NCBI RefSeq assembly: GCF_013184525.1
Contig: NZ_JAAOIZ010000001.1
Coordinates: 186,001-250,000, forward strand
Origin: Chryseobacterium sp. LAM-KRS1
GTDB taxonomy: Bacteria > Bacteroidota > Bacteroidia > Flavobacteriales > Weeksellaceae
Direction of reading: 5' to 3'
DNA length: 64,000 nucleotides
Part shown: positions 1 through 8,297 of the stretch, in pieces
How positions within the stretch are numbered: position 1 is the stretch's first letter
Layout of the letters: the number at the start of each line of letters is the position of its first letter
Made by a program: the position numbers and the translations under genes
Notes under the pieces: generated by a model
Database searches by the model: none
What the model saw: the letters and a program-made list of their open reading frames with translations, nothing else
What the model was told of the DNA's origin: nothing

Positions 1-137
1 TTTAAACATTTTTCACTTTTTGGCTATTGCTTTTTCCAGACTTAATTAAACATTTATTTAAATTTTAACAAAAATTAACTGTTTAATTTTCAATGATTTG
101 AGTCGTTTGCGGGTGTTAAAGGAGTGAAAAACGACCT

Positions 138-156
138 GCTTGGCATGATTTTTACA
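138..156 (+). promoter_or_regulatory. Possible sigma-54 (-24/-12) promoter
   Basis: TTGGCAT at 140-146 is followed by a TTTAC core at 151-155. This gives a GG-N10-AC spacing that fits a -24/-12 promoter except for A instead of G in the usual GC. It lies about 36 bases before the barrel gene at 192. No clear TAnnTTTG box is visible nearby. Tentative. Confidence 0.4.
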
Positions 157-191
157 GCATTCTGAATAGTAAAATTTAAAGATCAGAAATT

Positions 192-755
192 ATGAAAATG
201 TTTAAACAAGCAGTTTTACTAGCTGGAATTTTAACAGCAGGTGTAGTAAGTGCACAGAGCGTACAGATGAACAACATGCTTAAAGTAGGAGCGAATGTAG
301 GATTAGCTGTTCCTTCTGATAATCTTTCTGCTGCTGTGGGTGTGGATGTGGCTTACCAGAATCTGATTACTCCGGGAGTTGGATTAGGTATCGCAACTGG
401 TTATTCCCATTATTTCGGAAAAGAAAACAACGGATATAAAAATAATGATGTAGGGGTAATTCCTGTAGCAGCATTATTGAGAATTTATCCAAAGCAAACA
501 GGTTTCTATTTTGGGACTGACTTGGGTTATGGATTCCTTGTAGGGGATGATAAAGTAGCTTCCAATACTTCGGTTGACAGACCAAGCGGAGGTTTTTATA
601 TCAAACCTGAAATCGGGTACCATAATCAGGACTGGAATTTCTTCGTACAATATCAGAAGGTATTTACAGGAAGTAAAGGTGATTTAGTAAATCAGGACTA
701 CAATGTGGGTAACATTGGTGTCGGATTTTCTTACAATATTCCATTAGGAAAGTAG
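192..755 (+). CDS. Outer-membrane beta-barrel protein
   Basis: A 187-residue protein with an N-terminal Sec signal peptide (hydrophobic run to about residue 20, cleavage near VSAQS). The rest is alternating, aromatic-rich strands ending in a short amphipathic strand (GVGFSYNIPLGK), typical of small 8-stranded barrels in Bacteroidota. It probably sits in the outer membrane; no substrate can be read. It is monocistronic, followed at once by a terminator. A second ATG two codons in (198) is also possible. The family call is by architecture only. Confidence 0.7.
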   Translation: MKMFKQAVLLAGILTAGVVSAQSVQMNNMLKVGANVGLAVPSDNLSAAVGVDVAYQNLITPGVGLGIATGYSHYFGKENNGYKNNDVGVIPVAALLRIYPKQTGFYFGTDLGYGFLVGDDKVASNTSVDRPSGGFYIKPEIGYHNQDWNFFVQYQKVFTGSKGDLVNQDYNVGNIGVGFSYNIPLGK

Positions 756-784
756 TTAGATTTATATATAAACAATTATTAGCC

Positions 785-816
785 AAAACCTTTTCATCTT
801 TTTGAAAAGGTTTTTT
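785..816 (+). terminator. Rho-independent terminator after barrel gene
   Basis: A 12-base stem (AAAACCTTTTCA paired with TGAAAAGGTTTT) followed by a T run. It rules out the far-upstream ATG at 802 as the start of the next gene, because that ATG lies inside the hairpin. Confidence 0.85.
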
Positions 817-847
817 ATTACCGTACACGATTTCCGAAAACTATTAT

Positions 848-855
848 TATATTTG
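848..855 (+). promoter_or_regulatory. -7 box of glucokinase promoter
   Basis: TATATTTG matches the Bacteroidota TAnnTTTG box and lies 15 bases before the ATG at 871. No good TTG -33 element is visible. Confidence 0.5.
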
Positions 856-870
856 ATAAAATTTGTGATT

Positions 871-1917
871 ATGAACTTAAATCCAAAATTTCCCCTTTAT
901 TTACCGGGTGTAAAAGACAGCAATAATAATGATGTTTCCATCATTGGAGCCAACTTACGTGAGGATGTTACCACTTTAGGATACTATGTGTCTGGTAATG
1001 GAGGGCTTGATATAAAATTACAGACAAGCTATCCGACAAAAGAACATGCTTCTTTTTCGGAAATCCTGAAAAAATTTATTCAGGAAAATCAGCTGAGCAA
1101 TGTGAAGCGTTTAGGAATAGCGGTTCCGGGACCGGTTCTTAACGGGAAGAGTAACCCTGCCAGATTAGGCTGGAGTTTTGACGTAGACGAATTTAAAAAT
1201 GAATTCGGATTCGAAAAAGTGGATATGCTTAATGATCTTGAGGCATCTGCTTATGGAATGGGACTTCTTGAGGACAGCGACCTGGAAGCTATCTACACAA
1301 GCGGACACCTTGAAAAAGGAAATGTTGCGATCCTGGCACCTGGAAATGGTCTTGGGGAAGCGGGGTATTTCTTTGATGGAAAATACTTAAGACCTTTTGC
1401 TACAGAAGGCGGACATTCCGAGTTTTCACCAAGAACCAATGTTGAAGTGGAATTTTATCAGTTCCTGAACAACATCTATGGGATTGTTAGCTGGGAGAAT
1501 GTTCTTTCCAAAACAGGGCTTTTTAATATCTACCGGTTTTTAAGAGACGTGAAAAGACATCCTGAGCCTGAATGGCTGGCAGATCGACTTGCCAACGGTA
1601 ATTTTTCACAGGAGATATACAAGGCAGCCGTTGAAGATGATGTGTTGATTTGTAAAATTGCATTAGATACCTTCCTGGAATTCCTTGCGAGAGAGGCTAA
1701 TAACCTTACCTTAAAGCTTAAGGCTACCGGAGGATTGCTGATTTCCGGCGATATTCCGCAGATGCTGAATGAGTATATGGATAAGGCAAAATTCTATGAG
1801 AAATTTAAAATAAGCGATAAAATGGAAGACATGCTGAGGAATATTCCGATCTATCTGATCAGGAATAATCTCACGGGCTTACATGGTGTCGCATTGTATA
1901 CAGCCTATTACGAATAA
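871..1917 (+). CDS. glk: Glucokinase family protein
   Basis: About 348 residues from the ATG at 871; the in-frame ATG at 802 is rejected because it falls inside the upstream terminator and ahead of the -7 box. The fold is an ASKHA sugar kinase of the bacterial glucokinase family (PF02685 type): IAVPGPV, LNDLEASAYGMGLL with the Asn-Asp catalytic region, GNGLGEAGY phosphate loop and the TEGGHSEFSPR segment. Expected reaction: ATP-dependent phosphorylation of glucose to glucose 6-phosphate in the cytoplasm. It is monocistronic, between two terminators. The substrate could be another hexose. Confidence 0.8.
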   Translation: MNLNPKFPLYLPGVKDSNNNDVSIIGANLREDVTTLGYYVSGNGGLDIKLQTSYPTKEHASFSEILKKFIQENQLSNVKRLGIAVPGPVLNGKSNPARLGWSFDVDEFKNEFGFEKVDMLNDLEASAYGMGLLEDSDLEAIYTSGHLEKGNVAILAPGNGLGEAGYFFDGKYLRPFATEGGHSEFSPRTNVEVEFYQFLNNIYGIVSWENVLSKTGLFNIYRFLRDVKRHPEPEWLADRLANGNFSQEIYKAAVEDDVLICKIALDTFLEFLAREANNLTLKLKATGGLLISGDIPQMLNEYMDKAKFYEKFKISDKMEDMLRNIPIYLIRNNLTGLHGVALYTAYYE

Positions 1918-1933
1918 CAAATAAGAAAATAAG

Positions 1934-1960
1934 AACTCCGGAAACTCCGGAGTTTTTTTA
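1934..1960 (+). terminator. Rho-independent terminator after glk
   Basis: The stem AACTCCGG/CCGGAGTT with a 5-base loop is followed by TTTTTTAT. Confidence 0.85.
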
Positions 1961-1989
1961 TGCCTGATATTATTCATGAAAATAATTGG

Positions 1990-2013
1990 TTTTATTGATG
2001 TACATCAATAAAA
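1990..2013 (+). promoter_or_regulatory. Perfect palindrome with FNR-type core
   Basis: A 24-base perfect palindrome whose centre is TTGATGTACATCAA (1995-2008). This matches the FNR/ANR consensus TTGATnnnnATCAA exactly. Its centre lies about 43 bases upstream of the start point expected from the TACATTTG box at 2032, the position used by class II Crp/Fnr activators. The cognate regulator is not in this window. Confidence 0.6.
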
Positions 2014-2031
2014 TCTATCAAATAAGATAGC

Positions 2032-2039
2032 TACATTTG
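2032..2039 (+). promoter_or_regulatory. -7 box of first yceI promoter
   Basis: TACATTTG fits TAnnTTTG. There is no TTG at the -33 position, which would be consistent with activator dependence through the palindrome just upstream. Confidence 0.55.
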
Positions 2040-2072
2040 TATCGTTAAATAACAATTAAATAAATTTATTCA

Positions 2073-2639
2073 ATGAAAAAAATATTATTATTAGCGGTTT
2101 TAGCTAGTGGATTGGTTTTCGGGCAATCAAAAAAAGTGGTAGCATCTGATGTTCACTGGTGGGGTTATAAAGTAGCAAAATCTGAGGCAAGTTCTCATGA
2201 CGGTACAGTAAAAGTGAAGTCAGGAAACCTTGTTATGAAAGGAAATGATGTTGTGGGTGGATCTTTCGTTTTAGATATGACTTCTATTACGTCTACAGAC
2301 CTTTCCGGAGAATACCAGACTAAGCTGAACGGACATTTAAAGAACGGAGATTTCTTTGAAGTTGAAAAATATCCTACAGCTGCTTTTAAGATTACTTCCG
2401 TAAAGAAAAACAATGATAAAATATACAACTCTCTAGTAACAGGAGATCTTACAGTAAAAGGAAAAACCAACAGTATTTCTTTCCCTGCAAAGATCGCGTA
2501 CAGCAAAGGAGTAGCAAGTCTTGTATCTGATAAATTTTCTTTCGACAGACAAAAATTCGATGTTGCTTACAAATCAACAATGCAGGATGTTTTTGTGAAA
2601 GATGATATCGATATGCTTGTAAAAGTAACTGCTAAATAA
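2073..2639 (+). CDS. YceI family lipocalin-like protein
   Basis: A 188-residue secreted protein: signal peptide to about residue 17 (VFGQS), then a YceI-like beta barrel with HWWGYKVAKSEASSHDGTVK, GSFVLDMTSI, HLKNGDFFEVEKYPTAAFKIT and VKGKTNSISFPA. YceI proteins bind isoprenoid-type lipids in a barrel cavity and are mostly periplasmic; the ligand here is unknown. Neighbour 2718-3344 is a diverged tandem paralogue. Regulation: an FNR-type palindrome and a -7 box precede it and a terminator follows, so it is transcribed alone. Confidence 0.85.
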   Translation: MKKILLLAVLASGLVFGQSKKVVASDVHWWGYKVAKSEASSHDGTVKVKSGNLVMKGNDVVGGSFVLDMTSITSTDLSGEYQTKLNGHLKNGDFFEVEKYPTAAFKITSVKKNNDKIYNSLVTGDLTVKGKTNSISFPAKIAYSKGVASLVSDKFSFDRQKFDVAYKSTMQDVFVKDDIDMLVKVTAK

Positions 2640-2661
2640 TTTAATCAAAAAAAGATTGTTA

Positions 2662-2689
2662 AAAGTGTAGAAGTTCTACACTTTTTTTT
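2662..2689 (+). terminator. Rho-independent terminator between the yceI paralogues
   Basis: An 11-base stem (AAAGTGTAGAA/TTCTACACTTT) followed by a T-rich tract. The tract runs into TATTTTTG (2689-2696), a good -7 box for the next gene, so terminator and promoter abut. Confidence 0.85.
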
Positions 2690-2717
2690 ATTTTTGTTGA
2701 ATTGTAAATAAAAAAGA

Positions 2718-3344
2718 ATGAAAAGACTACTATTGTTTGCTATGATGTGCGTAGGTATATCATTTGTTTCTGCTCAGAGAAAATTTGATAAGGTTTCGAA
2801 GGTGACCTCTTCTGAGATCAGATGGTGGGGATATAAGGTTGTAAAAACCGTGCCTACATCGCATTCCGGAACAGTAAAACTGAAAAGCGGAAAATTCAAT
2901 TTTGATAAAACGGTTTTGGTAGACGGTGAATTTATAATTGATATGAGAAGTCTGATGGCGGGGGACGTTTCTGATGAAGATCAGATCAAGCTGACCAACG
3001 ACCTTAAAAGTACCAATTTCTTTGAAGTTAAAAAGTTTCCGATTGCGAAATTCCACTTAACTAAAATTATTCCTCTGGCAAATAGTGAGTACAATTCCAC
3101 GGTATATGGGGATGTTACGATAAAAGGAGTGAGAAAGACCATTACTTTCCCTGCTAACGTATATGTTACACAATTTACGGTAGTGATTGAGTCTGCTAAA
3201 TTCTCATTGAACAGAAGGGATTTCAAGGTATTCTATCAGTCTTCTTTAAAAGATTATTTCATTAAGGATGAAATGGATATCCAATTCAAAGTTTCTACAG
3301 AAAAGCTGGATAATGATAACAGAGTTCCTGTAAAGAAAAAATAA
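2718..3344 (+). CDS. YceI family protein, second paralogue
   Basis: A 208-residue secreted YceI-like protein. Signal peptide to about residue 19 (VSAQR), then the same motif order as the upstream gene: EIRWWGYKVVKT, GTVKLKSG, GEFIIDMRSL, FFEVKKFPIAKF and IKGVRKTITFPA. It has a longer charged tail ending in lysines. It arose by tandem duplication and has diverged strongly. It has its own -7 box (TATTTTTG at 2689) and a terminator downstream, so it is regulated separately from the first copy and lacks the FNR-type palindrome. Confidence 0.82.
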   Translation: MKRLLLFAMMCVGISFVSAQRKFDKVSKVTSSEIRWWGYKVVKTVPTSHSGTVKLKSGKFNFDKTVLVDGEFIIDMRSLMAGDVSDEDQIKLTNDLKSTNFFEVKKFPIAKFHLTKIIPLANSEYNSTVYGDVTIKGVRKTITFPANVYVTQFTVVIESAKFSLNRRDFKVFYQSSLKDYFIKDEMDIQFKVSTEKLDNDNRVPVKKK

Positions 3345-3369
3345 AAGGTTTTACTTTAACAATAAATTA

Positions 3370-3406
3370 AATATGGGTAGCTTTCAATAGTTACCCATAT
3401 TTTTTA
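3370..3406 (+). terminator. Rho-independent terminator after second yceI
   Basis: The stem AATATGGGTA/TACCCATATT is followed by TTTTTATTTT. It ends about 11 bases before the next start codon. Confidence 0.8.
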
Positions 3407-3416
3407 TTTTAGCAGT

Positions 3417-4064
3417 ATGAAAATCTATGTAATAAGCGGACTTGGTGCAGATTTTAAAGTGCTGGAAAAATTGCAGTTTCCTGTGCATCTGGAAGTGGTG
3501 TTTATAGACTGGCTCATTCCGGGGCTGAACGAAAGTTTTCCTCAATACGTTGAGAGAATGGCGTCAAAGATTGATGATTCGGAACCATTTTATCTGTTGG
3601 GGTATTCTTTTGGAGGAATTATGGTGCAGGAGATCAATAAAATAAAACCGGCTGAAAAAGTAGTGATTTTAGGAAGTATTAAATCTGATAAAGAAAAATC
3701 GAGGTTAATAAGAGCCGGACAGATTACCAGGATCCCGAAAATATTACCTACCCGTTTTTTTAATGAAAAAAATACAGCAGCATATTCTGTGCTCAGGAAG
3801 TTCTTTGATCCCAAAAATCCTAAGGTTTTACAGTATTTCAGGGTGAAAGATCCTTATTATCTGAAATGGTCCATAGAAAAGATTTCAGATTGGAGGTTTG
3901 ATGAAAATCCTGAAGTGATCCAGATATTAGGAGACAGGGATATTGTATTTCCTGTGAAAAATTCAAAACCGAACTATATTATACGGGGTGGAACCCATCT
4001 TTTTCCCGCTACTAAATCAAAAGAAGTATCTAAAATTTTAAATGAAATATTTCCTGTGAAATAG
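3417..4064 (+). CDS. Alpha/beta hydrolase
   Basis: A 215-residue cytoplasmic protein with no signal peptide. The nucleophile elbow is GYSFGG (around residue 62), there is an acid-bearing ILGDRDIVFP segment near residue 180, and a late GGTHLFP carries the likely catalytic His, giving a complete Ser-Asp-His arrangement. The substrate cannot be inferred. It lies directly after a terminator and about 100 bases before the ammonium transporter, with no strong terminator between them. Confidence 0.65.
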   Translation: MKIYVISGLGADFKVLEKLQFPVHLEVVFIDWLIPGLNESFPQYVERMASKIDDSEPFYLLGYSFGGIMVQEINKIKPAEKVVILGSIKSDKEKSRLIRAGQITRIPKILPTRFFNEKNTAAYSVLRKFFDPKNPKVLQYFRVKDPYYLKWSIEKISDWRFDENPEVIQILGDRDIVFPVKNSKPNYIIRGGTHLFPATKSKEVSKILNEIFPVK

Positions 4065-4135
4065 ATTTTAAATTATTACATGTTAAAATTTAAGGGTTGT
4101 TTTGTTTTTAAATGTGTTTTTATGAAATTTATCCC

Positions 4136-4143
4136 TATTTTTG
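4136..4143 (+). promoter_or_regulatory. -7 box before amt, inside a small inverted repeat
   Basis: TATTTTTG lies within CCCTATTTTTGATAGGG (4133-4149), whose five-base arms pair. The box is 21 bases before the ATG at 4165. The hairpin overlapping the promoter could be an operator; this is speculative. Confidence 0.4.
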
Positions 4144-4164
4144 ATAGGGTTAAAATAGATTTTT

Positions 4165-5511
4165 ATGAAAATTGGTTTGAAATGGATCGTGTCCTTTGCG
4201 GTGATATCAATGGTTGCTATCGGTGGTTTGTTTTGGTCACCGGTAACGGACCTGCCGGATTCAGGTGAGTTTTTAAGCGAAGATAAGATCGTAGGGGCTG
4301 ATGTGGCGTGGATTTTAGCAGCAGCAGGACTGGTATTGCTGATGACACCGGGGTTGTCCTTCTTTTATGGTGGAATGGTGGGTAAAAAGAATGTAATCTC
4401 CACCATGTTGCAAAGTTTTATTGCTTTAGGAGTCATTTCTATTCTGTGGGTTGTAGTTGGATTTTCTTTGTCATTCGGTGATTCTATAGGTTTTGAAATG
4501 AACGGAGAGCACTATGGACTGATCGGTAATCCCTTGAGTTACCCCTTTTTTAATCATGTAGGTGTCTTGCCGCACAAAGCGATGGCTTCTACCATTCCGT
4601 TTATTTTATTCGCTCTTTTTCAGATGAAGTTTGCGGTGATAACTCCCGCACTGATTACCGGTTCTTTTGCCGAACGGGTGCGCTTTATTTCCTATCTGCT
4701 GTTCATGGTTCTTTTCAGTATATTCATTTATACGCCCCTTTGCCATATGGTATGGCATCCGGACGGTTTGTTGAATAAATATTTTGGTGTCAAAGATTTT
4801 GCAGGCGGGACCGTAGTGCATATGAGCGCAGGATTTGCTGCTTTGGCAGGAGCAATGGTTGTAGGAAACAGGAAAAACCCTCACCATGAACCTTCGAATA
4901 TCCCTTTTGTACTTCTGGGAACAGGAATGCTTTGGTTCGGCTGGTTTGGTTTCAATGCCGGATCTGCACTGGGAGCTAATGCAACTGCTGCCACAGCTTT
5001 CGGAACCACAACTATAGCTTCGGCATCAGCGATGATGACATGGATCCTTTTTGACCGAATTAACGGAAGGAGTGTTTCTGCATTAGGAGCATGCATCGGT
5101 GCTGTAGTAGGTCTGGTTGCCATTACCCCGGGATGTGGCTTTGTATCTGTTCCGGAAAGCTTATTTATCGGATTTATTTCAGCTATTGTTTCCAATCTGA
5201 TGATGAACTGGAAGAAACTCAAAAAAATAGACGATACCCTGGATGTTTTTGCATGCCATGGAGTAGGGGGAATCATGGGAATGATCCTGACCGCTATTTT
5301 TGCGCATGGTGAAAACGCAAGCCTTCTGCATGGAGGGATTGAAGTATTTGCCCATCATATGATGGCGCTGGTTCTGGTTTCTGTGTTTGCATTTTTTGGC
5401 TCTCTGATTTTGTACCGGCTGACGAACAGAATGATTACCCTTCGGGTATCCGAAGAGTCGGAAAATATGGGACTGGACATGTCTCAGCATGAAGAAAGCC
5501 TCAAATGGTAG
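4165..5511 (+). CDS. amtB: Ammonium transporter (Amt/MEP/Rh family)
   Basis: A 448-residue inner-membrane protein with an N-terminal signal-like segment and about 11 membrane helices. Diagnostic Amt signatures: MTPGLSFFYGGMV, FAERVRF, DFAGGTVVHMSAGFAAL, WFGWFGFNAGSA and a late CHGVGGIMG with one of the pore histidines. It conducts ammonium into the cell. The usual partner GlnK (PII) gene is not adjacent; instead serine dehydratase follows after 95 bases behind its own -7 box. The short ATG-initiated frame at 4080 is a shadow. Confidence 0.93.
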   Translation: MKIGLKWIVSFAVISMVAIGGLFWSPVTDLPDSGEFLSEDKIVGADVAWILAAAGLVLLMTPGLSFFYGGMVGKKNVISTMLQSFIALGVISILWVVVGFSLSFGDSIGFEMNGEHYGLIGNPLSYPFFNHVGVLPHKAMASTIPFILFALFQMKFAVITPALITGSFAERVRFISYLLFMVLFSIFIYTPLCHMVWHPDGLLNKYFGVKDFAGGTVVHMSAGFAALAGAMVVGNRKNPHHEPSNIPFVLLGTGMLWFGWFGFNAGSALGANATAATAFGTTTIASASAMMTWILFDRINGRSVSALGACIGAVVGLVAITPGCGFVSVPESLFIGFISAIVSNLMMNWKKLKKIDDTLDVFACHGVGGIMGMILTAIFAHGENASLLHGGIEVFAHHMMALVLVSVFAFFGSLILYRLTNRMITLRVSEESENMGLDMSQHEESLKW

Positions 5512-5573
5512 CGGGCACTTAAATAATTATTTTAATCCTTATGTGAAGGGAAGCATAATAACGATTTATCATG

Positions 5574-5581
5574 TATCTTTG
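5574..5581 (+). promoter_or_regulatory. -7 box of sdaA promoter
   Basis: TATCTTTG matches TAnnTTTG and overlaps the more upstream candidate start at 5571. The real start is therefore the ATG at 5607. Confidence 0.55.
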
Positions 5582-5606
5582 TGATGAGGAAAATGATGAA
5601 TCTTTT

Positions 5607-7025
5607 ATGGAATCAATATCAGTATTTGAGATTATTAAAGTAGGTATAGGCCCGTCCAGTTCGCATACGATGGGACCATGGAATGCAGCTTCTGCATTTA
5701 TCAGAATTATAAAGAGAGAAAGATCGATCGCAGAGGTGAAAGAGGTCTTTCTTGAATTTTTCGGTTCTTTAGCAAAAACCGGGATAGGACATGGTACAGA
5801 TATCGCGGGAATGCTGGGATTGAATGGTGAGGATTACAAGACGATCAACACTTCAAAAATTGATGAGAAAATTGAGAAAATAAAAAGAGATGAGATCATC
5901 AATCTGGGTGGAGAAAAAGAAATTCCTTTTATCTATGGCTATCATCTGGTTCTCAATATGCAAAAATCCCTCGATTTCCATCCGAACGGAATGATTTTCA
6001 GAGCCGTTTTCGAAGATGGAACCGAACTGGTCCAGGACTTCTATTCCGTAGGAGGAGGATTCATTGCGAGCCAGGAAAAAAATTCGATCCAAAAACATTG
6101 TGTCCGCACATTATACCCTTGTCATCACGGTTCAGATGTTATAAAATATTGTGATAAGTTAGGGCTTGAAAAGTTTTCAGACCTGATCATGATCAATGAA
6201 GAAAGCTGGAGGACCCAGGAAGAAACCAGACAGGAAGCATTGAATATCTGGACACAGATCAAAGAATGCATCTACAAAGGAGTCAACAAAGAAGGAATTT
6301 TGCCTGGTGGTTTAAATGTAACCAGAAGGGCAGCCGGAATCAACAGAAAACTTTTAGGGGATAAAATATATAAGAATATTGACGAATGGTTTCAGCTGGT
6401 AGTAGATGCCGAAGAAAATTTCACCAATATCAATAAATGGATTGCCTGCTTCGCTTTGGCTGTCAATGAAGAGAATGCAAGCTTCGGAAGGATCATTACA
6501 GCACCTACAAACGGAGCGAGTGGTGTTATTCCTGCCGTTTTAATGTATGCTCAAGCTTTCACGCCATTCACGAGTGAGGATGATATTGTAAGATTCTTAC
6601 TGGTTGCCGGAGAAATCGGGACCCTGTTTAAAAAGAATGCCACGATCTCCGCGGCTATGGGAGGATGCCAGGCTGAGGTTGGAGTATCTTCTGCTATGGC
6701 GGCAGCGGGACTTACTGAAATTTTAGGCGGAAGTGTAGGACAGGTGCTGATGGCGGCTGAAATCGCTATGGAACATCATTTGGGTCTTACCTGTGATCCG
6801 ATCAAAGGATTGGTGCAGATTCCGTGTATTGAAAGAAATACAATGGGAGCGATGAAAGCGATCACCGCAGCCAATATCGCTCTTGAAAGTGATCCTGCAA
6901 AAGCGAGGGTAACTTTGGATGAAGTTATTCAGACGATGTGGGAAACAGCTCAATCGATGAGTGACCGTTTTAAAGAAACTTCGGAAGGAGGGTTGGCTAT
7001 TGCAGTCAATGTTCCGGAGTGCTAG
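5607..7025 (+). CDS. sdaA: L-serine ammonia-lyase (iron-sulfur type)
   Basis: About 472 residues from the ATG at 5607, matching the usual single-chain length. SdaA begins with the beta domain carrying GPSSSHTMGP; the catalytic alpha domain follows with TAPTNGASGVIP, GGCQAEVGVSSAMAAAG and a late CDPIKGLVQIPCIERN, which include cysteines expected to ligate the 4Fe-4S cluster. It converts L-serine to pyruvate and ammonia in the cytoplasm. It sits next to the ammonium transporter, but a -7 box gives it separate expression. A palindromic dispersed repeat follows it. Confidence 0.92.
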   Translation: MESISVFEIIKVGIGPSSSHTMGPWNAASAFIRIIKRERSIAEVKEVFLEFFGSLAKTGIGHGTDIAGMLGLNGEDYKTINTSKIDEKIEKIKRDEIINLGGEKEIPFIYGYHLVLNMQKSLDFHPNGMIFRAVFEDGTELVQDFYSVGGGFIASQEKNSIQKHCVRTLYPCHHGSDVIKYCDKLGLEKFSDLIMINEESWRTQEETRQEALNIWTQIKECIYKGVNKEGILPGGLNVTRRAAGINRKLLGDKIYKNIDEWFQLVVDAEENFTNINKWIACFALAVNEENASFGRIITAPTNGASGVIPAVLMYAQAFTPFTSEDDIVRFLLVAGEIGTLFKKNATISAAMGGCQAEVGVSSAMAAAGLTEILGGSVGQVLMAAEIAMEHHLGLTCDPIKGLVQIPCIERNTMGAMKAITAANIALESDPAKARVTLDEVIQTMWETAQSMSDRFKETSEGGLAIAVNVPEC

Positions 7026-7106
7026 AAATATTTGTCACAAAAGTAATTTTTCTTTTAAACAGACAGTTTTAAAGCTCTATAAGTTAAAAAGATGTACTTT
7101 TTATTA

Positions 7107-7310
7107 GTGACCTAGGAAACGTAGGCGTTAAGAAAATGAATGCTGTGAACGTTAAAAAAATTCTACTGTCTGAGTGCGGAGAGAAAAGTTAATAATAAAC
7201 ATACTTCAAATCCGCACGAGTTATAGAATTTTTAGAGAACAGGATTCATTTTTAGCCGCAGTTTCCAGTCTTGAATTTTTGTTTCTTTTGTTTCAAGACA
7301 AAAGAAAAGA
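7107..7310. repeat. Palindromic dispersed intergenic repeat, copy 1
   Basis: Fills the space between the convergent genes sdaA and tyrA. Arm 1 (about 7131-7180) has the order AAAATGAAT, GAACGTTAAAAAAATTCTA, GAGTGCGGAG. Arm 2 (about 7200-7255) is its imperfect reverse complement (TCCGCAC, TAGAATTTTT, GATTCATTTTT), so the unit can form a long hairpin. A separate CTTGAA/TTCAAG hairpin follows near 7272-7300. A second, single-armed copy is at 35368-35490. Arm 1 contains an 18-codon frame (7136-7192) whose start is conserved in copy 2; I take that to reflect repeat homology rather than a gene. Confidence 0.7.
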
Positions 7311-7375
7311 TAAAATCAATTACTAAAGTTACGATGGATGATTCTCCTTCATCGAAATAACAAAGAAAAATATTC

Positions 7376-7410
7376 AATAAGAGGATTACTTATCCAGTAT
7401 TCCTCTTATT
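7376..7410 (-). terminator. Terminator-like hairpin at the end of tyrA
   Basis: The stem AATAAGAGGA/TCCTCTTATT spans the last codons and stop of tyrA and is followed on the minus strand by a T-rich stretch. It is AT-rich and could also stop sdaA read-through. Confidence 0.5.
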
Positions 7411-8231
7411 TTATTAGCATTGGAGATCAGCTCCGTTAAGTATTCGTAATTCTCTTTTTCCAGAGCAGCCTTAAACTTGCGTAGCTGCGAAATATGTTCA
7501 TTAAGGACATCCAGAACATTTTCTTTATTTTGTTTAAAGATCGGAACCCACATTTCCGGATGGGATTTGGCTAGCCTTACCGTACTCGAGAAACCCGAAC
7601 TTGCCAGCTGGAAGATAGTGTCTTCCTCTTTTTCTTTTTCCAATACAGTGTTGGCTAAGGCGTAGGATGTGATGTGAGAGATATGAGAGATGTACGCGGT
7701 ATGGACATCGTGGTCTTCAGCATTCATATAAATAAGGTGCATATCCAGGCCTTCTACAATTTTCTGAACGAGGGCAAGAGCGTCTTCTGCGGATTCTTCT
7801 TTGTTGCATATCACCCCGGCTTTTCCTGAGAAGCTCTCTGCAACGGCTGATTTCGGTCCGCTGTTTTCCGTACCCCACATCGGGTGGAAAGCTACAAACC
7901 TAGACCTGTTCGGGTGATCTTTTACGCCGCTTACAATTCCTGCTTTGGTGGATCCTGCATCCATTACCGTTTGGGTGCCTGATACCAGATCTAAAACTGT
8001 AGGTAAAAGCTTTCTCGCGGAATCAACCGGAATAGCAATAATCACAAGATCGGAATTCCTGATTCCGTATTCCAGGTCTACCTTGGCATCAATGATATGT
8101 AAGCTTAATGCCTCATCAAGGTGCCTGCTGCTGTTGTCTATTCCGTAGATAAAATCGGCAATTCCTTTTTCTCTCAATTTTAAAGCGATAGAGCCTCCAA
8201 TGAGACCTACACCGACAATACTTATTTTCAT
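7386..8231 (-). CDS. tyrA: Prephenate dehydrogenase
   Basis: A 281-residue NAD-dependent enzyme of tyrosine synthesis (prephenate to 4-hydroxyphenylpyruvate). The N-terminal Rossmann loop is GVGLIGGS (residues 7-14). FHPMWGTENSGP and the HDVHTAYISHISHITSYAL helix carry the histidines typical of TyrA dimerisation and active-site regions. The length fits monofunctional TyrA without chorismate mutase or ACT domains. Upstream lie a leader peptide rich in Tyr codons and a terminator, so expression is very likely controlled by attenuation. It is transcribed alone and converges on sdaA. Confidence 0.9.
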   Translation of the reverse strand: MKISIVGVGLIGGSIALKLREKGIADFIYGIDNSSRHLDEALSLHIIDAKVDLEYGIRNSDLVIIAIPVDSARKLLPTVLDLVSGTQTVMDAGSTKAGIVSGVKDHPNRSRFVAFHPMWGTENSGPKSAVAESFSGKAGVICNKEESAEDALALVQKIVEGLDMHLIYMNAEDHDVHTAYISHISHITSYALANTVLEKEKEEDTIFQLASSGFSSTVRLAKSHPEMWVPIFKQNKENVLDVLNEHISQLRKFKAALEKENYEYLTELISNANKIRGILDK

Positions 8232-8249
8232 TTTCTTTTCATTTTAAAA

Positions 8250-8276
8250 TAAAAAACCCCGTCCTAGGACGAGGTT
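8250..8276 (-). terminator. Attenuator terminator in the tyrA leader
   Basis: On the minus strand the near-perfect palindrome AACCTCGTCCTAGGACGGGG is followed by TTTTTTATTTT. It lies about 20 bases before the tyrA ATG and about 20 bases after the leader-peptide stop. No gene upstream on this strand needs it, so premature termination of the tyrA leader is the natural reading. Confidence 0.85.
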
Positions 8277-8297
8277 GTATATCATATATAAGAATCT

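Noticed and set aside
802..870. Earlier start for the glucokinase
   Set aside because: The ATG at 802 lies inside the preceding terminator hairpin and upstream of the -7 box; the family N-terminus begins at 871.
4881..5276. Long antisense ORF inside the ammonium transporter
   Set aside because: It mirrors a strongly conserved coding region; its proline/alanine-rich translation matches no family and reflects codon use on the other strand.
7136..7192. 18-codon ORF conserved in two intergenic repeats as a possible small gene
   Set aside because: The conservation is explained by the repeat itself; only two copies are seen and their C-termini differ. Kept as a note in the repeat finding.
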